A stretch of 64,000 nucleotides of DNA from the NCBI RefSeq assembly GCF_024639685.1, contig NZ_JAHEHX010000020.1, positions 62,001 to 126,000 of the forward strand. The letters run 5' to 3'. The notes beneath the pieces are model-generated. The model had not been told where the DNA came from, did not search any database, and worked only from the letters and a program-made list of their open reading frames with translations. This stretch comes from Polaribacter sp. Lineage in GTDB: Bacteria; Bacteroidota; Bacteroidia; Flavobacteriales; Flavobacteriaceae. The position numbers were made by a program, and so were the translations under genes. Positions 45,534 through 56,700 of this stretch are shown in pieces (the first letter of the stretch is position 1; every line of letters begins with the position of its first letter).

Positions 45534-46850
45534 CTAGTTTCGTTTACTTTTTGCCGCATCACTTCTGCCTCTTCCTGAATTATTCGCAGGCCTTCTGTGC
45601 TTATTATTGTTAGGCCTTCTTGATTTTTTTGGAGCATCTTTCTTACCATCTGATGCTTTTTTCTTTTTACCAAAAGAACCCTTGCTTTGAGTTGCAGCTC
45701 TTTTTGGAGGTGCAGTATCTGTTGGCTCAAAACCTTCAACAATTACTGACTTCAAGTTCTCTTTAAGTAACTTCTCTATCTCTTTTTGATACTCTGTTTC
45801 CTCACTACAAACTAAAGAAATTGCTTCACCTTCTGCACCAGCTCTTCCAGTTCTACCAATTCTATGCACGTAGTCTTCAGGTACATTTGGTAACTCATAA
45901 TTAATAACATGAGGCAATAATGGAATATCTAAACCACGTGCTGCAATATCTGTGGCTACTAAAACTCTAATAGTGTTATCTTTAAAATTCTTTAACGCCT
46001 TAGTTCTTGCTCCTTGGCTTTTATTACCATGAATTGCTGCAGCAGAAATTTTAGATTTTATTAAGTTTTGTGTTAATTTATTTGCTCTGTGTTTTGTTCT
46101 CGTAAAAATTAAAACCTGATTCCAATTGTTCTCTTTAATAAGTTTAATGCTAAATTCAGTTTTCTTCTTTTTATCAATTTTGTAAACTTTATGAGAAACT
46201 TTTTTTGCTGTAGAGTTTTGTGGTGCAGTTTCAACCTCAACAGGGTTTCTTAAAATACCACTTGCTAATTTTTTTATTTCTTTAGAGAACGTGGCAGAAA
46301 ATAATAAATTCTGACGTTTTACAGGCATATAACTAATAATCTTATTAATGTCTCTAACAAAACCCATGTCTAACATTCTATCTGCTTCATCTAAAATAAA
46401 CACATCAATTCGTTTAAAAGACACTGCTTTTTGATCGTGCAAATCCAACAATCTTCCAGGTGTTGCTACTAAAATATCTACACCTCTTTTTAAGGTTGCA
46501 ATTTGTGATGCAGCTTTAACTCCACCAAAAACTACTGCAGAATTTATATTAACGTACTTACTATATTCTCTAACATTATCATGCACTTGCGCAGCTAACT
46601 CTCTTGTAGGTGTTAACACCAAAGCTCTAATGGGCCTATATTTTGGATGTTTTGTTTCTGATAAATATTGCAAGACTGGTAAAGTAAATCCTGCAGTTTT
46701 ACCTGTACCTGTTTGTGCAGAAGCAAGTACATCTTTTCCATTTAAAATATGTGGAATTGCCTTTTCTTGTATTGGAGATGGCTTTGTATATCCTTTTTCT
46801 TCTACTGCTTTTACAAAAGCATCAGATAAGCCTAATGATTTAAACGACAT
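45534..46850 (-). CDS. DEAD-box RNA helicase (RhlE-like)
   Basis: This ATP-dependent RNA helicase has the Q motif [22 protein letters not shown], Walker [11 protein letters not shown] (about 44-53), [20 protein letters not shown] near 151-161 and SAT near 184. The second domain has [19 protein letters not shown] and [10 protein letters not shown]. After residue 375 a Lys/Arg/Asn-rich tail of about 65 residues ([14 protein letters not shown] and on) binds RNA nonspecifically. RhlE-type roles in ribosome assembly and cold adaptation are inferred. Length is 438 residues. Confidence 0.93.
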   Translation of the reverse strand: MSFKSLGLSDAFVKAVEEKGYTKPSPIQEKAIPHILNGKDVLASAQTGTGKTAGFTLPVLQYLSETKHPKYRPIRALVLTPTRELAAQVHDNVREYSKYVNINSAVVFGGVKAASQIATLKRGVDILVATPGRLLDLHDQKAVSFKRIDVFILDEADRMLDMGFVRDINKIISYMPVKRQNLLFSATFSKEIKKLASGILRNPVEVETAPQNSTAKKVSHKVYKIDKKKKTEFSIKLIKENNWNQVLIFTRTKHRANKLTQNLIKSKISAAAIHGNKSQGARTKALKNFKDNTIRVLVATDIAARGLDIPLLPHVINYELPNVPEDYVHRIGRTGRAGAEGEAISLVCSEETEYQKEIEKLLKENLKSVIVEGFEPTDTAPPKRAATQSKGSFGKKKKASDGKKDAPKKSRRPNNNKHRRPANNSGRGRSDAAKSKRN

Positions 46851-47111
46851 AATTTTTATTTAAGAAACAACGAATTATGTTGATTCTAAGTTGTTGCAAA
46901 TGTACACTGATTCAAAGTCTAAAGATAATATTTGGACTCATATTTAAAAATTGAATACTAAAATGATTCGTTTCATAGATTTAAATCTAATTTAGAAAAA
47001 TAAAAAAATTAACAGTGTTTTTTTAGAAAAAATGTATAAAAACCAATATTTTAGTAAAATAATTATAGGATTTATATTAAAAAAAACAATTCGAAAAACA
47101 TCTTAATCATC
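46851..47111. other. Non-coding gap upstream of the sortilin-like protein
   Basis: AT-rich with no ORF and no recognised RNA. Divergent transcription of the helicase and the following gene must start here. No canonical -33/-7 pair was placed with confidence. Confidence 0.35.
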
Positions 47112-49943
47112 ATGAAAAAATCTATATTTTTTTTCTTCTTATTTGCTTCTTTTTTTTCTTTTAGCCAACAAAATCAAACAAGCGCTTCTTCGATTGCAGC
47201 TTCGCTAATTGAAAAAGAAAATCTTACTAAAAACTCATTAGTAAAAAACATCTCATTTACAAATATTGGGCCAACAGTAATGAGCGGTAGAGTTGCAGAT
47301 GTAGCTGTAAACCCAAATAATACCACAGAGTTTTATGTAGGCTATGCCTCTGGTGGTTTATGGTACACAAATAATAATGGTACTACATTTACCCCTGTTT
47401 TAGATAACTCACCAACACAGAATATTGGTGATATTGCAGTAGACTGGAAATCAGGCAGTATTTGGGTAGGTACAGGAGAAAAGAATTCATCTAGATCTAG
47501 TTACGCTGGTATAGGTATTTTAAAGTCTACAGATAAAGGTAGAACTTGGCAAAATATGGGGTTAACAGATTCTCATCATGTAAGCCGTATTTTAATTAAC
47601 CCAAATAATGCAAATGAAGTTGTAATTGGTGTTATTGGTCATTTATACTCTTCAAATGCTGAAAGAGGCATTTTTAAAACTACAGACGGTGGTAAAACTT
47701 GGGCAAAATCGTTGTTTGTAAATAACGATACTGGTATTATTGATGTAGCTGTTGCTCCAGAAAATTTTAACATTATGTATGCTGCTGCTTGGGAAAGAGA
47801 GCGTAAAGCTTGGAATTTTGATGGTGATGGTGCTAACTCTTCAATTTACAAGAGCACAGATGCAGGAAATACCTGGACTAAAATTTCTGACAACTCTGGT
47901 TTTCCTACAGGAAGTGGTGTAGGTAGAATTGGTTTAGCTGTATTTAATGAAAACACTGTTTATGCTTTGCACGACAGTCAATTTAGAAGACCAAAAGGAG
48001 CTACAAGAAAACCTTCTGACGCACTTACAAAAGAAGATTTTAAAACAATGTCTAATGCAGATTTTCTAAATTTAGACGATAAAAAAATAAATACTTTCTT
48101 AAAAAATAACGGTTTCCAAGAGAAGTACAGAGCAGAAAACGTAAAACAAATGGTTAGAGTTGGTAAAGTGAAACCCACAGATTTAGCTAGCTATTTAGAA
48201 GATGCAAATGCAATGCTTTTTGACACTCAAGTTATAGGTGCAGAAGTTTTTAAAACTACAAATGGAGGTAAATCATGGAAAAAAACACACGATAATTTCT
48301 TAGATGGTGTTTACAGTTCTTATGGGTATTACTTTGGTGAAATTCGTGTTGATCTACAAAATGAAAATGGCATTTATGTATTAGGTGTACCAATCATAAA
48401 ATCTAAAGATGGTGGAAAAACATTTACATCAATCAGTAAAGAAAATGTACACTCAGATCATCAAGCTCTATGGGTAAACCCAAAAAAATCAGGTCATATT
48501 TTAAATGGTAATGATGGTGGATTAAACCTTTCTTATGATGACGGAGAAAACTGGACAAAGTTAAACGATCCTGCAGTTGGTCAATTTTACTCTGTGTATG
48601 CAGACACTCAAAAAAATTACAAAGTGTATGGTGGTTTGCAAGATAATGGAGTTTGGGTAGCAAACCATAATGCGAAAATTGATAAGTCATGGCTGCAAAG
48701 AGGTCAAAATCCATACGAATCAATTATGGGTGGAGATGGTATGCAGGTGCAAGTAGACGAAAGAAATCAAAACATTGTATATACAGGTTATCAGTTTGGA
48801 AACTACTACAGAATTGACAGAGAAAAAGGAAATCAAGTTTACATTCAACCAAAACATACTCTAGGAGAAACTCCATATCGTTTTAATTGGCAAACACCTA
48901 TTCATCTTTCTAAACACAATCAGGATATTTTATATTTAGGAGGTAATAAATTACACAGATCTTTAAATCAGGGTGATGATTGGGAAACTATTTCTGACGA
49001 TTTAACTACAGGTGGTAAAAAAGGAAACGTGGCTTATGGTACCTTAACCTCTATATCAGAAAGTCCGTTTCAATTTGGGTTATTATATGTTGGTTCAGAT
49101 GATGGTTACATCAACTTAACTAAAAACGGAGGAGGAACTTGGACTCGTGTTTCCAACAATTTACCACAGAATTTATGGGTGTCTAGAGTAGTCGCTTCTG
49201 CACATAAAAAAGAGCGTGTTTACGCAACTTTAAATGGATATAGGTTTGATGATTTTACACCTTATGTATATATGTCTAATGATTATGGGAAAACTTGGAC
49301 AAACATAGGTGAGTCAATTCCAACTTCTGCTGTAAACGTAATAAAAGAAGACCCTAAAAACGAAAATATCTTATATTTAGGTACAGATAATGGCTTATAC
49401 ATTTCTTTTAATCAAGGAAAATCTTGGGAAGCATTTAGCAACAATTTACCAAATGTAGCTGTACACGATTTAGTAATTCAACCAATAGCAAAACACTTAA
49501 TTGTAGCCACACATGGACGTAGTTTATACAAAGCAGATATTTCTGCATTACAAACTATGAATACTGATGTTATTTCAAAATCAACTCATATTTTTAAAGT
49601 AAATAATATTAGAAAAAACAGAAACTGGGGACGTTCTTGGAGCCAATGGAGAACTGCTTACGAACCAGAAGTTACCATTCCTTTTTACTCAAATTTAAAC
49701 AGAAAAAGTATGGTTTTTATTTATCACAATGATATTAAGGTTAATGAAATGCAAATTGATGCTGCTAAAGGATACAATGAAGCTAACTTTGATCTTACCT
49801 TCTCTAAAAAAGGTTTAAAATCTTTTGAAAGAGCAAACAAGAAAACCAAAATTAGAGCTGCTCAAAATGGAGCTAACTATTTACCAAAAGGTATTTACAT
49901 CGTTAAAATAGGTTCAGAATCTACTAATTTTAGTATAAAATAA
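47112..49943 (+). CDS. Secreted sortilin/VPS10-like beta-propeller protein with Asp-box repeats
   Basis: The 943-residue protein has a signal peptide (MKKSIFFFFLFASFFSFSQ, cleaved near residue 19). Asp-box-like (BNR) repeats recur, such as STDKGRTWQNM, TTDGGKTWAKS, STDAGNTWTKIS and SNDYGKTWTNIG, giving a ten-bladed propeller like VPS10/sortilin and the glycosyl-hydrolase-like WD40/YVTN proteins. Family members are usually annotated as hypothetical glycosyl hydrolases. No catalytic residues are certain and no T9SS tail is seen (the end is YIVKIGSESTNFSIK). A strong terminator follows at 49990-50042. Confidence 0.88.
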   Translation: MKKSIFFFFLFASFFSFSQQNQTSASSIAASLIEKENLTKNSLVKNISFTNIGPTVMSGRVADVAVNPNNTTEFYVGYASGGLWYTNNNGTTFTPVLDNSPTQNIGDIAVDWKSGSIWVGTGEKNSSRSSYAGIGILKSTDKGRTWQNMGLTDSHHVSRILINPNNANEVVIGVIGHLYSSNAERGIFKTTDGGKTWAKSLFVNNDTGIIDVAVAPENFNIMYAAAWERERKAWNFDGDGANSSIYKSTDAGNTWTKISDNSGFPTGSGVGRIGLAVFNENTVYALHDSQFRRPKGATRKPSDALTKEDFKTMSNADFLNLDDKKINTFLKNNGFQEKYRAENVKQMVRVGKVKPTDLASYLEDANAMLFDTQVIGAEVFKTTNGGKSWKKTHDNFLDGVYSSYGYYFGEIRVDLQNENGIYVLGVPIIKSKDGGKTFTSISKENVHSDHQALWVNPKKSGHILNGNDGGLNLSYDDGENWTKLNDPAVGQFYSVYADTQKNYKVYGGLQDNGVWVANHNAKIDKSWLQRGQNPYESIMGGDGMQVQVDERNQNIVYTGYQFGNYYRIDREKGNQVYIQPKHTLGETPYRFNWQTPIHLSKHNQDILYLGGNKLHRSLNQGDDWETISDDLTTGGKKGNVAYGTLTSISESPFQFGLLYVGSDDGYINLTKNGGGTWTRVSNNLPQNLWVSRVVASAHKKERVYATLNGYRFDDFTPYVYMSNDYGKTWTNIGESIPTSAVNVIKEDPKNENILYLGTDNGLYISFNQGKSWEAFSNNLPNVAVHDLVIQPIAKHLIVATHGRSLYKADISALQTMNTDVISKSTHIFKVNNIRKNRNWGRSWSQWRTAYEPEVTIPFYSNLNRKSMVFIYHNDIKVNEMQIDAAKGYNEANFDLTFSKKGLKSFERANKKTKIRAAQNGANYLPKGIYIVKIGSESTNFSIK

Positions 49944-49989
49944 ACTTCTTTTTTTTAATTTCATAAAAAAACAAGGTTACTTAATCTAT

Positions 49990-50042
49990 ATACACAATTG
50001 TTTAATTTTTAGCTATAAATCAAACAATTGTGTATTTTTTTT
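49990..50042 (+). terminator. Strong rho-independent terminator
   Basis: A perfect 13-bp stem, TACACAATTGTTT (49991-50003) with AAACAATTGTGTA (50022-50034), has an 18-nt loop and is followed by eight T. It ends the gene at 47112-49943. Confidence 0.85.
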
Positions 50043-50080
50043 TGAAATTTAAGTATTTATTTAAAACTATTCTAAATACT

Positions 50081-50092
50081 AACGAAAACGTT
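50081..50092. promoter_or_regulatory. Palindromic AACG-N4-CGTT site upstream of sdhC
   Basis: AACGAAAACGTT, with arms AACG and CGTT, lies just upstream of the sdhC -33 element (50101). A near copy, AACGTTTTCGTG, lies at 62180-62191 before the IPExxxVDY-pyk pair. Binding protein unknown; an operator is inferred. Confidence 0.35.
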
Positions 50093-50100
50093 ATAAATCT

Positions 50101-50132
50101 TTTGCGATACATTTGTTTAAGCCTTATTTTTG
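50101..50132 (+). promoter_or_regulatory. Promoter of sdhCAB
   Basis: TTTG (50101-50104) and TATTTTTG (50125-50132) are separated by 20 bp, close to the flavobacterial consensus. The leader to the ATG at 50159 is about 20 nt. Confidence 0.75.
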
Positions 50133-50158
50133 TGTGAAATTTATAATTAAATTATACA

Positions 50159-50833
50159 ATGAGCGGATTTTTCAAATCTTCAATAGGTAGAAAGGTGTCT
50201 ATGGCACTCTCTGCGTTTTTCTTAATGGTTTTTCTATTACAGCATCTATCAATAAATATGATGTCTGTATTTAGTGCAGAATTATTTAATGAAGTATCAC
50301 ATTTCATGGGTTCAAATCCAGTTGTCCAATTTGCCTTGCAGCCTGTGTTAATTTTTGGGGTTGTTTTTCACTTTGTAATGGGTTTGATTCTAGAAATTAA
50401 AAACAACAAGGCAAGAAAAGTGTCTTATGCGCAGAACAATGGTGCTGCCAACTCAAGTTGGATGAGTCGAAACATGATTTGGTCTGGTTTGGCAATTTTA
50501 GCATTTATTACTTTACACTTTATCGATTTTTGGTTTCCAGAAATCAATACTAAATTTATTCAAGGCGATTGGTCTGGTTTGCATAATGGCGAATTTAGAT
50601 ATTACCATGAATTGCAAGAAAAGTTTGTAAACCCAATTAGAGTTGCTGGTTACTGTATTGCTTTTGTATTCTTAGGTTTACATTTAGCACACGGTTTTAC
50701 TTCAGCATTTCAATCTGTTGGTGCAGCTTCACTTCGCAAAAAATTAGGTGTAATAGGAAAAGCATATGCAATTATTGTTCCATTAGGATTTATAATTATT
50801 GCGCTTTATCATCATTTAAATCATAACCATTAA
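50159..50833 (+). CDS. sdhC: Succinate dehydrogenase cytochrome b subunit
   Basis: This is the five-helix di-haem cytochrome b of the type B succinate:quinone oxidoreductase, which anchors the complex and reduces menaquinone. The 224-residue protein begins SSIGRKVSMALSAFFLMVFLLQHL and has further hydrophobic segments with histidines (HFVMG, ITLHFIDFWF, LHLAHGF) that can be haem ligands. It is the first gene of sdhCAB, 12 bp before sdhA. Confidence 0.95.
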   Translation: MSGFFKSSIGRKVSMALSAFFLMVFLLQHLSINMMSVFSAELFNEVSHFMGSNPVVQFALQPVLIFGVVFHFVMGLILEIKNNKARKVSYAQNNGAANSSWMSRNMIWSGLAILAFITLHFIDFWFPEINTKFIQGDWSGLHNGEFRYYHELQEKFVNPIRVAGYCIAFVFLGLHLAHGFTSAFQSVGAASLRKKLGVIGKAYAIIVPLGFIIIALYHHLNHNH

Positions 50834-50845
50834 TCTTAAATAACT

Positions 50846-52843
50846 ATGGCTTTAGATTCAAAAGTACCAAAAGGTCCAATTAAAGATAAATGGACTGAAT
50901 ATAAAAATCATATTAATTTGGTAAATCCTGCCAACAAACGTCATATAGATGTAATTGTAGTAGGTACAGGTTTAGCAGGTGGTTCTGCTTCTGCAACTTT
51001 AGCAGAATTAGGCTACAATGTAAAAGCTTTTGCATACCAAGATTCTCCAAGAAGAGCGCACTCTATTGCAGCTCAAGGAGGTATTAATGCAGCAAAAAAT
51101 TATCAAGGAGATGGAGATTCTACCTACAGATTATTTTATGATACTGTAAAAGGTGGAGATTACAGATCTCGTGAAGCAAACGTATATAGACTAGCAGAGG
51201 TTTCTGCAAACATTATAGATCAATGTGTGGCACAAGGTGTACCTTTTGCACGTGATTATGGTGGTTTATTAGATAACCGTTCTTTTGGTGGAGTTTTAGT
51301 TTCTAGAACTTTTTATGCCAAAGGTCAAACCGGTCAGCAATTATTGCTAGGTGCATATTCTGCAATGAACAGACAAATTGCACGTGGTAAAATAGAAATG
51401 TTTAACAGACACGAAATGTTAGACGTTGTTATTGTAGATGGTAAAGCAAGAGGAATTATTGCACGTAACTTAGTTACAGGAGAAATTGAGCGTCATTCAG
51501 CACACGCAGTTGTAATTGCTTCTGGTGGTTATGGAAACGTATATTTCTTATCTACAAATGCAATGGGTTCTAATGTAACTGCAGGTTGGAAAGTGCACAA
51601 AAAAGGAGCATATTTTGCAAACCCTTGTTATACACAAATACACCCAACATGTATTCCACGTTCTGGAGACTATCAATCTAAATTAACCTTAATGTCTGAA
51701 TCATTAAGAAATGATGGACGTATTTGGGTACCAAAAAATTTAGAGGATGTAAAGTTAATTCGTGAAGGAAAGAAAAAACCTACAGAATTATCAGAAGACG
51801 AAAGAGACTACTATTTAGAAAGAAGATATCCTGCTTTTGGTAACTTAGTACCAAGAGATGTTGCTTCTAGAGCTGCAAAAGAACGTTGTGATGCTGGTTA
51901 TGGAGTAAATGCTACAGGTGAAGCTGTATACTTAGATTTTGCTTCTTCTTTTGTAAGATATGGTACAGAGCAAGCAAAAGTACAAGGAATTAAAAATCCT
52001 ACAGATGCTAAAATAAAAGAATTAGGTCAAGAAATTGTAAAAGCCAAATATGGTAACCTATTTCAAATGTATGAGAAAATTGTAGATGAAAACCCATATG
52101 AAACACCTATGATGATTTACCCAGCTGTACATTATACAATGGGTGGTGTTTGGGTTGATTATAATTTGATGACTACAATACCTGGTTGTTATGCTATTGG
52201 TGAAGCAAATTTCTCAGACCATGGTGCAAATAGATTAGGAGCATCTGCCTTAATGCAAGGTTTAGCAGATGGATATTTTGTATTACCATATACTATTGGA
52301 GATTATTTAGCTGATGATATTAGAACAGGTAAAATATCTACAGAAACTCCAGAATTTGAGGCTGCAGAAAAAGAAGTAAGAGAAAGAATCGAATTCTTTG
52401 TAAATAATAAAGGAATGCATTCTGTAGATTACTACCACAAGAAATTAGGGAAAATTATGTGGGACAAATGTGGAATGTCTAGAAATGCAGAAGGTTTAAA
52501 AACTGCAATTCAAGAAATTTCTGACTTACGTAAAGACTTCTGGCAGAATGTAAATGTACCTGGTACAGATACAGAGTTTAATGAGCAATTAGCTAAAGCT
52601 GGTAGAGTTGCAGACTTCTTAGAGTTAGGAGAATTATTTGCAAAAGATGCTTTAGAAAGAGAAGAATCTGCAGGAGGACACTTCAGAGAAGAACATCAAA
52701 CTGAAGAAGGAGAAGCAAAAAGATTAAAAGAATTTCAATTTGTTTCTGCATGGGAATATAAAGGAGAACCTAAAGATGCTGTTTTACACAAAGAGCCTTT
52801 AGAGTATGAGAATATAGAAGTAAAAGAAAGAAGTTATAAATAA
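50846..52843 (+). CDS. sdhA: Succinate dehydrogenase flavoprotein subunit
   Basis: Oxidises succinate to fumarate and passes electrons to SdhB. The 665-residue protein has the dinucleotide-binding start [15 protein letters not shown] near 34-48, the flavin-attachment region [13 protein letters not shown] near 71-83, a substrate-binding [11 protein letters not shown] near 423-433, and the catalytic Arg in [14 protein letters not shown] near 456-469. Length fits the Bacteroidetes type B enzyme. The middle gene of sdhCAB, 12 and 11 bp from its neighbours. Confidence 0.97.
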   Translation: MALDSKVPKGPIKDKWTEYKNHINLVNPANKRHIDVIVVGTGLAGGSASATLAELGYNVKAFAYQDSPRRAHSIAAQGGINAAKNYQGDGDSTYRLFYDTVKGGDYRSREANVYRLAEVSANIIDQCVAQGVPFARDYGGLLDNRSFGGVLVSRTFYAKGQTGQQLLLGAYSAMNRQIARGKIEMFNRHEMLDVVIVDGKARGIIARNLVTGEIERHSAHAVVIASGGYGNVYFLSTNAMGSNVTAGWKVHKKGAYFANPCYTQIHPTCIPRSGDYQSKLTLMSESLRNDGRIWVPKNLEDVKLIREGKKKPTELSEDERDYYLERRYPAFGNLVPRDVASRAAKERCDAGYGVNATGEAVYLDFASSFVRYGTEQAKVQGIKNPTDAKIKELGQEIVKAKYGNLFQMYEKIVDENPYETPMMIYPAVHYTMGGVWVDYNLMTTIPGCYAIGEANFSDHGANRLGASALMQGLADGYFVLPYTIGDYLADDIRTGKISTETPEFEAAEKEVRERIEFFVNNKGMHSVDYYHKKLGKIMWDKCGMSRNAEGLKTAIQEISDLRKDFWQNVNVPGTDTEFNEQLAKAGRVADFLELGELFAKDALEREESAGGHFREEHQTEEGEAKRLKEFQFVSAWEYKGEPKDAVLHKEPLEYENIEVKERSYK

Positions 52844-52854
52844 AAAAGATAGCA

Positions 52855-53595
52855 ATGAATTTAACACTTAAAATTTGGCGTCAAAAAGATGCTTCAACCA
52901 AAGGTAAAATGGTTGATTATAAAGTTACTGAAATTTCAGAACACATGTCTTTTTTAGAAATGATGGATGTTTTGAACGAACAATTGGTAAACTCTGGTGA
53001 AGAACCTGTTGCTTTTGATCATGATTGTAGAGAAGGTATCTGTGGTATGTGCTCTATGTATATTAATGGTGAAGCACATGGACCAGATAGAGGTGTTACT
53101 ACCTGCCAATTACACATGCGTATGTTTAAGGATGGTGATACTATTACCATAGAACCTTGGAGAGCAGCAGCATTTCCTGTCATTAAAGATTTAGCAGTAG
53201 ATAGATCTGCTTTTGATAGAATACAACATGCAGGAGGTTACATTTCTGTAAATACATCTGGTAACACTCAAGATGCAAATGCAATACCAATTAAAAAAGA
53301 AGCAGCAGATACAGCAATGGATGCAGCTACTTGTATTGGTTGTGGTGCTTGTGTAGCTACTTGTAAAAACAGTTCTGCAATGTTATTTGTTGGTGCTAAA
53401 GTATCTCAGTATGCACTATTACCTCAAGGACAAGTAGAAGCAGCAGACAGAGTTAAAAACATGGTTGCTCAAATGGATTTAGAAGGTTTTGGTAACTGTA
53501 CTAACACAGGAGCTTGTGAAGTGGAATGTCCTAAAGGAATTTCTTTAGAAAACATTGCAAGAATGAATAGAGAGTTAATGAAAGCTTCTGTTTAA
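52855..53595 (+). CDS. sdhB: Succinate dehydrogenase iron-sulfur subunit
   Basis: Carries three Fe-S clusters between SdhA and the quinone. The 246-residue protein has the 2Fe-2S ligands in CREGICGMC (about 58-66) and the later Cys near residue 83, then [11 protein letters not shown] near 159-169 for the 4Fe-4S cluster, and [15 protein letters not shown] near 220-234 for the 3Fe-4S or second 4Fe-4S cluster. It is the last gene of the operon; a terminator follows at 53664-53699. Its clusters depend on the SUF genes earlier in the window. Confidence 0.96.
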   Translation: MNLTLKIWRQKDASTKGKMVDYKVTEISEHMSFLEMMDVLNEQLVNSGEEPVAFDHDCREGICGMCSMYINGEAHGPDRGVTTCQLHMRMFKDGDTITIEPWRAAAFPVIKDLAVDRSAFDRIQHAGGYISVNTSGNTQDANAIPIKKEAADTAMDAATCIGCGACVATCKNSSAMLFVGAKVSQYALLPQGQVEAADRVKNMVAQMDLEGFGNCTNTGACEVECPKGISLENIARMNRELMKASV

Positions 53596-53663
53596 AATTA
53601 AGTAAAAACTTTCAGATTAAGTGATCACGCTTATTTAGCATGATTGTACGGATAATTTACATA

Positions 53664-53699
53664 AAAAACCCAAAAACTATCTTTAGTTTTTGGGTTTTT
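53664..53699 (+). terminator. Bidirectional terminator after sdhB
   Basis: A 16-bp perfect stem, AAAAACCCAAAAACTA (53664-53679) with TAGTTTTTGGGTTTTT (53684-53699), has a 4-nt TCTT loop. It serves sdhCAB on plus and the converging FG-GAP gene on minus. Confidence 0.9.
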
Positions 53700-53720
53700 A
53701 TTTTATAAATTTTAAAACCG

Positions 53721-56700
53721 CTATCTAAAACTATATGTTTTTAAACTATCGTTATTGGCAAGTACAAGCAGCAAATTCTTATTTTTCATTTTAATAACTG
53801 CAGTTTCTTTTATTTGATTATGAAAAGGGTTTATACCATATTTCGAAACTGATTCTACCTCTTTTAAAGAAGACATAAAATAGCCCTTAAGGGCCGTATA
53901 ACCCCCATGATACGTATTTACTTTTAAAGAATTACCCGAAATTAAGAGTTGCTCTTTATCATTAAAATTTACCTTAGTAAAAGAAGTTATAGGGGCCATT
54001 TGCAATTTTTCCTCAAAAGGTACAAAAGAATTAAAAGTGCCATTTTTATTTTCTAAATAACCCGAAGATAAAATATCTATTTGGCTTCTTTTGGCTTTGG
54101 CAATAATAGAATCATTAAAAATTTTATGAAAAGGAGTTAATGCAAAATTGGCATGATTCACAAATTTTTTACTCATTACATTCATTTGAGAAGCCAACTC
54201 ATCTTTTGTGTTTAGTGGATAATATTCTTCACCAACTTTATAGGTGATGATACTTTCTTTTTTGCCATTTTTATCAAAATCTCCATAATAGAAATAGATT
54301 GGGTTGTCTATATATTTTGTAAATCTATTATTCTCTCCCCAATTTCCTAACACAATGTCTTGATCTCCATCTGCATCTACATCAAAAGTTTGTATACTTT
54401 GCCACAAACCATTTAAGTTTTCTGGCAGCTCTTGCAGTTGAAACTTTCCATTAGTATTGATGTAAATTTTTGGAGAATCCCATTCTGAGGAAATTAGCAA
54501 GTCTTTTTGATCATCATTATTTACATCTGCCCAAACTGCATCTGTAACCCTACCATTAAAATTAAATTTTAAGTGAATGGTATAATTACCTTTACCATCA
54601 TTATTTAATACTGCAGAATTTACAGTGGCTCCAAAACTACCAGGGTTTGATAAATTACCTATAAAGATATCTTCGTCTCCATCCTTATTATGATCATAAG
54701 CAATTATGGTTGATGTATTTAATGGGTTGATTAATGTTTTATTTTCTGATCTTTTAAATATTCCATTCGTATTTACATACAAACGATCTATCTCATCATT
54801 CTGATTCCTTTTTTCATGAATTCCAGAAGCTACATATAAATCTAAATCGCCATCATTATCAATATCTACAAAAGTGGCATCATTATCTTCAAAAGCTTTG
54901 TCTTTCTCGAATTCTGTTTGTGGTGCTTTTTTAAATGATGTACCAGAATTCATATAAATAGTGGCTACATTACCAGAAGCTGCTCCTATAAATATATCAT
55001 CAAAGCCATTATTGTCTAGGTCTGCAATAGTTAATGCAGGCCCTAATGTAGATACTTTGTAAGGCAGTAATTTTTCAGCAAAAAAATCGTTATAAGAATC
55101 TTCTTCGTGAACAAAATTAATTACGTTTTCTTGCTTAAAAACTTTCTCTTCTTTGAATGTTTTATCACCAGCAAAAAATGCATTAGTAGCAATGTAATTT
55201 ATTGTTGTGAGTTCATTTGCTTTTGGATTATCTATCTTCTGAATTTCTAAATTTGGCCAAATCACTACAACTGAATCAATTTTAGCAATGGTATCTAGCC
55301 CAAAATGAACTTTAGCTTCTGTAGAAGATAAAAATCCTCTAGATTTAAAAACCTGTTTCGTTTGTTTTTTACCATTTGCATATAATACAACCTTAGCTCC
55401 AATAGCCTCTTTGTTATTATCTTTATAAACCAATTGAAAGTCAGCCGATTTTGTAGTCTTAGGGCTACTATTTCTAAAAACACCTGCAGTCTCATTTACA
55501 TTATTGGTTACCAAATCTAAATCGCCATCTAAATCTAAATCTACATATACTGCACCATTAGATAAAGAAGCCTTATTTGCTAGCCAATTACCAGTTTTTT
55601 CTTTAAATCTTGCAGAGTTACCTTTAAAAATTTGGTTAGGCACACGTCCACTAGGCATTTCGTTTATTGATTTATACAACCATTCTAATCCGTCTTTCTG
55701 ACCATATTTTTTAAACGTACTAGAAACATACTTTTTAAAATCTAAACTATTAGGTCTTCTTAAAATTCCGTTTGAAATGAATAAATCTTGATATCCATCA
55801 TTATTAAAATCTGCAAAAAGTGGAGACCAACTCCAATCTGTGTCTGCAACCCCATTATACAAAGCAGTTTCGTTAAAATAATTTCCTTTTTGATTGATTT
55901 GAAGCATGTTTCTAGAATACTGATCTCTATAGCCCAAATTCTTTAAATTGGCTTGCATATTTAGCATAGCATCATCTCCTTCAGTTTCCTTTAAAACCTT
56001 TTCATCATTAGGCAACATGTCTAAAGTAATAATATCTTGGTATCCATTACCTGTAATGTCTGCAGCATCACTTCCCATAGAAAAACGACTTATGGTAGAA
56101 AATTTAGACGCTAATTCTTCTGAAAAAGTGCCGTTTTTATTGTTGATGTAGTAATAGTCATCTTCATGAAAATCGTTACAAACATAAATATCATCCCAAC
56201 CATCATTATTAAAATCGGCAATAGAAGCACTTAAACCATAGCCATTTAATCCTCCAAAAATATGTGCAGATTCACTAACATCTGTAAAATTACCATTGTT
56301 GTTTTGCAATAAAACATCGCCAACTAAAGGCATTCTTTTATTCCTTTTAGAAGCTTTACCATGAGACAAATTGGTGTGCTCTGCATGATTTACGATGTAT
56401 ACGTCTAAATCTCCATCTTTATCGTAATCAAAAAAGTAAGATTGTGTAGCGTAACCTTTAAAATCTAAACCATATTCTGCTGCTTTTTCTGTAAAGGTAT
56501 TATCTCCATTATTGATGTATAATTCATTATGACCCTTAAAGTCTAATAATTCAGAAACTGCACAAACATAAATGTCTAAAAAACCATCGTTGTTAATATC
56601 AACCATAGTAACTCCAGTATTCCAATCAGCATTACTTTTTATATTTGATTTTTTAGTGATATCATCAAATTTAAAATCGCCTTTATTTAAATACAATTTA

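Noticed and set aside
45512..45742. Frame overlapping the basic tail of the DEAD-box helicase
   Set aside because: It lies in another frame of the Lys/Arg-rich tail, and the low-complexity region explains the open frame.
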